Below, piece after piece: positions 7,272-8,483 of a stretch of 8,483 bases of DNA. Source of the DNA: an uncultured Gemmatimonadota bacterium. Lineage in GTDB: Bacteria > Gemmatimonadota > Gemmatimonadetes > Gemmatimonadales > GWC2-71-9. The position numbers and the translations under genes are program-made. The notes beneath the pieces were generated by a model. The model saw only the letters and a list, made by a program, of their open reading frames with translations, did no database searches and was not told the DNA's origin. Within the stretch, counting starts at the first letter, position 1, and every line of letters begins with the position of its first letter. The stretch is taken from the NCBI GenBank assembly GCA_946479825.1, contig CAMLHU010000085.1, forward strand, positions 1 through 8,483, written 5' to 3'.

Positions 7272-7909
7272 AGCCGCGCCGGCGCGCCGCCGAGCCGGCG
7301 GAGATCTTCCGGCGCCTCAAGCGCGCCTACCCCGACGCGCATTGCGCGCTCGACCACCGGAACGCCTACCAGCTCCTGGCCGCCACGATCCTCTCGGCCC
7401 AGTGCACCGACGTGCGGGTCAACCTGGTGACGCCGGCGCTGTTCAAGCGCTACCCGACCCCGGCGGCGCTCGCGGCTGCGCGCCAGGCCGACGTCGAGGC
7501 GATCATCCGGTCCACCGGATTCTTCCGGAACAAGGCGAAGAACCTGGTCGCGATGGCGCAGGCCATCGTGGCCGACCACGGCGGACGCGTGCCGCGCACG
7601 ATGGAAGCGCTCCACGCCCTCCCCGGCGTCGGCCGCAAGACCGCCAACGTGGTGCTCGGCAACGCCTTCGACATCAACGAAGGCGTAGTGGTGGACACTC
7701 ACGTGGGCCGCATCGCCCGCCTGCTCGGCCTCACCCGCCACACCGACCCGGTCAAGGTGGAACAGGACCTGATGGCCGCCTTCCCGCGGAAGGAATGGAC
7801 CCTGCTGTCGCACCTGCTGATCGCCCACGGCCGCGCCGTCTGCATCGCCCGCCGACCCAGGTGCGGCGAGTGCCCGCTCCGCGACATCTGCCCTTCGTCG
7901 AACGTGTAG
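7268..7909 (+). CDS. nth: Endonuclease III (bifunctional DNA glycosylase/AP lyase)
   Basis: This enzyme removes oxidised pyrimidines from DNA and nicks the resulting abasic site, in base excision repair. It has 213 residues, close to the 211 of E. coli Nth. Seen: [13 protein letters not shown] near the N-terminus; the helix-hairpin-helix [17 protein letters not shown] with catalytic lysine K124; catalytic aspartate D143 in VVVDTHVGR, giving a lysine-aspartate spacing one residue longer than in E. coli; and a [4Fe-4S] loop C192-x6-C199-x2-C202-x5-C208 at the C-terminus. The GTG at 7268 overlaps the polX TGA by 4 bases (GTGA), indicating translational coupling; no strong Shine-Dalgarno is present. 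The product would generate ends and abasic sites that the PHP nuclease of PolX could process, so the gene pair makes functional sense. It is the last gene of the operon. Confidence 0.97.
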   Translation: MKPRRRAAEPAEIFRRLKRAYPDAHCALDHRNAYQLLAATILSAQCTDVRVNLVTPALFKRYPTPAALAAARQADVEAIIRSTGFFRNKAKNLVAMAQAIVADHGGRVPRTMEALHALPGVGRKTANVVLGNAFDINEGVVVDTHVGRIARLLGLTRHTDPVKVEQDLMAAFPRKEWTLLSHLLIAHGRAVCIARRPRCGECPLRDICPSSNV

Positions 7910-7923
7910 CTCCCCTGGCATCT

Positions 7924-7951
7924 TTGAGCCTCTCGCTCGGAGCCCTATACT
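7924..7951 (+). promoter_or_regulatory. Probable sigma-70-type promoter of the methyltransferase gene
   Basis: TTGAGC (7924-7929) and TATACT (7946-7951) are separated by 16 bases and match the -35 and -10 consensus at four and five of six bases. It lies 15 bases after the nth stop. Transcription would begin near 7957-7959, so the leader would consist almost entirely of the heptad array and end at the TTG codon at 8017. Confidence 0.45.
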
Positions 7952-7959
7952 CCACCCCC

Positions 7960-8015
7960 TGACCCCTGACCGCTGACCCCTAAGCCCCAAGCCCTACTCG
8001 CTAAGCCCTGACCCC
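7960..8015 (+). repeat. Eight-unit tandem heptanucleotide array in the methyltransferase leader
   Basis: Eight units follow without a gap at exact 7-base period: TGACCCC, TGACCGC, TGACCCC, TAAGCCC, CAAGCCC, TACTCGC, TAAGCCC, TGACCCC (consensus roughly T-A/G-A-C/G-CCC). Degenerate units in the same phase may reach back to 7925 (TGAGCCT at 7925, GGAGCCC at 7939). The array ends one base before the TTG start at 8017. The units share the GACCC core with the array at 3145-3175. Single-copy units without spacers rule out CRISPR, and a period of seven rules out coding. The minus strand carries many G-runs. It resembles in form the heptanucleotide short tandemly repeated sequences known from heterocystous cyanobacteria. 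Confidence 0.85.
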
Positions 8016-8016
8016 C

Positions 8017-8460
8017 TTGTCCTCTCCCTCCGCCGCCTGGTCCCACGTCGCCCGCGCCTACCAGCGCAACATCCTCCCCGGCTTCACGCCGGCGGCGGAG
8101 ACGATCGCGTCGGCGCTGCGGGTCGGTCCGGGGGACCGGGTGCTCGACGTCGCGTGCGGCCCGGGCACGTTCGCGCTGACGGCGCTCCGGATGGGCGCGG
8201 CGCAGGTGACCGGCGTGGACTTCGCGAGCGAGATGGTGGCGCTCGCGCGGGGCGCCGCGGCGGGGCGGCCGGCCGAGTTCCTGCTGGGCGACGCGACCGC
8301 GCTGCCGGTCCCGGACGAGGCGTTGGACGTCGCGGCCTCGTGCGGCGGGACATCGGTGGGCGGGGCGCGGACCCCGATCCGCGCTTCGGCGTGCATCAGC
8401 TTGTTGCGCGGCTGGGCGTTGAGCCAGCCCGCGAGCGCTTCGCCGCGCCACGCGAGGTAG
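8017..8460 (+). CDS. Class I SAM-dependent methyltransferase, N-terminal half only (truncated or chimeric)
   Basis: The first 109 residues or so are a clear Rossmann-fold methyltransferase: an N-terminal SAAWSHVARAYQ block, motif I VLDVACGPG at residues 42-50, the acidic residue D68 after strand 2 in TGVDFASEM, and GDATALPVPD with D92. UbiE/BioC-like relatives are about 250-280 residues long. Here family-like sequence ends at DVAASC (near 8343), and the remaining 38 or so residues (GGTSVGGARTPIRAS… to the TAG at 8460) look like a non-coding reading, rich in Ser, Ala and Arg, while the opposite strand looks coding. The full open frame is 147 residues. It is either a broken gene or an assembly junction. 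The TTG start at 8017 is the first start before the conserved N-terminal block, with no Shine-Dalgarno; the heptad array lies just upstream. The methyl acceptor is unknown. Confidence 0.7.
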   Translation: MSSPSAAWSHVARAYQRNILPGFTPAAETIASALRVGPGDRVLDVACGPGTFALTALRMGAAQVTGVDFASEMVALARGAAAGRPAEFLLGDATALPVPDEALDVAASCGGTSVGGARTPIRASACISLLRGWALSQPASASPRHAR

Positions 8461-8483
8461 CCCTCCATCTCGGCGCAGGCGAT
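8342..8483 (-). CDS. Possible fragment of an unidentified minus-strand gene at the right edge
   Basis: On the minus strand from the window edge, 47 or so codons beginning IACAEMEGYLAWRGEALAGW and continuing through NAQPRNKLMHAEARIGVRAPPTDVPPH read like a natural protein, and only 3 of 48 codons end in A or T. The frame is open at the edge and continues antisense into the methyltransferase as far as 8058, where it looks like shadow sequence, so the true boundary is near 8341. I do not recognise the family. It could be the tail of a gene joined here by rearrangement or by misassembly. Confidence 0.35.

Noticed and set aside
7926..7938. Small hairpin (GAGC, five-base loop, GCTC) after nth as a terminator
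   Set aside because: The stem has only four base pairs and there is no T-run after it; it also overlaps the promoter-like -35 and spacer of the next gene.
7960..8015. Heptad array as a CRISPR or coding repeat
   Set aside because: Units are 7 bases with no spacers, and a 7-base period cannot encode a regular peptide repeat within one frame.
8343..8483. Plus-strand reading frame from 8343 (GADPDPRFGVHQLVARLGVEPARERF…) as continuation of the methyltransferase by frameshift
   Set aside because: It has no methyltransferase motifs and weaker G/C-ending codon use (about 12 of 47 codons end in A/T) than the opposite-strand frame (3 of 48).

Overview
The window is very GC-rich (roughly 70% or more, with almost all codons ending in G or C) and gene-dense, with bacterial architecture: overlapping operon genes, GTG/TTG starts and weak Shine-Dalgarno signals. 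The lineage is not settled by the sequence. My best guess is an uncultivated Gemmatimonadota-like bacterium, based on overall gene style; Acidobacteriota, Myxococcota or another high-GC phylum remain possible.

Layout. (1) Positions 1-3090, minus strand: a two-gene ABC importer operon of the NitT/TauT (nitrate/sulfonate/bicarbonate) type. A 606-residue permease made of two fused permease domains overlaps by 4 bases (ATGA) an ATPase that carries a C-terminal AAA-associated domain and runs off the left edge. No substrate-binding protein is visible. (2) Positions 3091-3175: a short divergent intergenic region with a possible -10 element and a tandem heptanucleotide repeat that ends at the start codon of the next gene. 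(3) Positions 3176-7909, plus strand: five genes with no gaps, overlapping by 8, 8, 1 and 4 bases: a class IV-like histone-deacetylase-family hydrolase, a proline-iminopeptidase-like alpha/beta hydrolase, a protein of unknown function, a PolX-type DNA polymerase/PHP exonuclease, and endonuclease III (nth). The last two are base-excision-repair enzymes, and the overlaps suggest translational coupling. (4) Positions 7910-8016: a second intergenic region with a fair sigma-70-like promoter followed by an eight-unit heptanucleotide array. (5) Positions 8017-8483: the first half of a SAM-dependent methyltransferase. Its family similarity stops near 8341, and beyond that the best coding signal is on the opposite strand, so there is a rearrangement or an assembly chimera at the right edge.

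Most notable observations: the PolX protein has lost two of the three catalytic aspartates of its polymerase domain while its PHP nuclease site looks complete; and both plus-strand intergenic regions share one design (a -10-like hexamer, then about 64 bases containing a period-7 C-rich repeat, then the start codon), suggesting a recurrent leader element.
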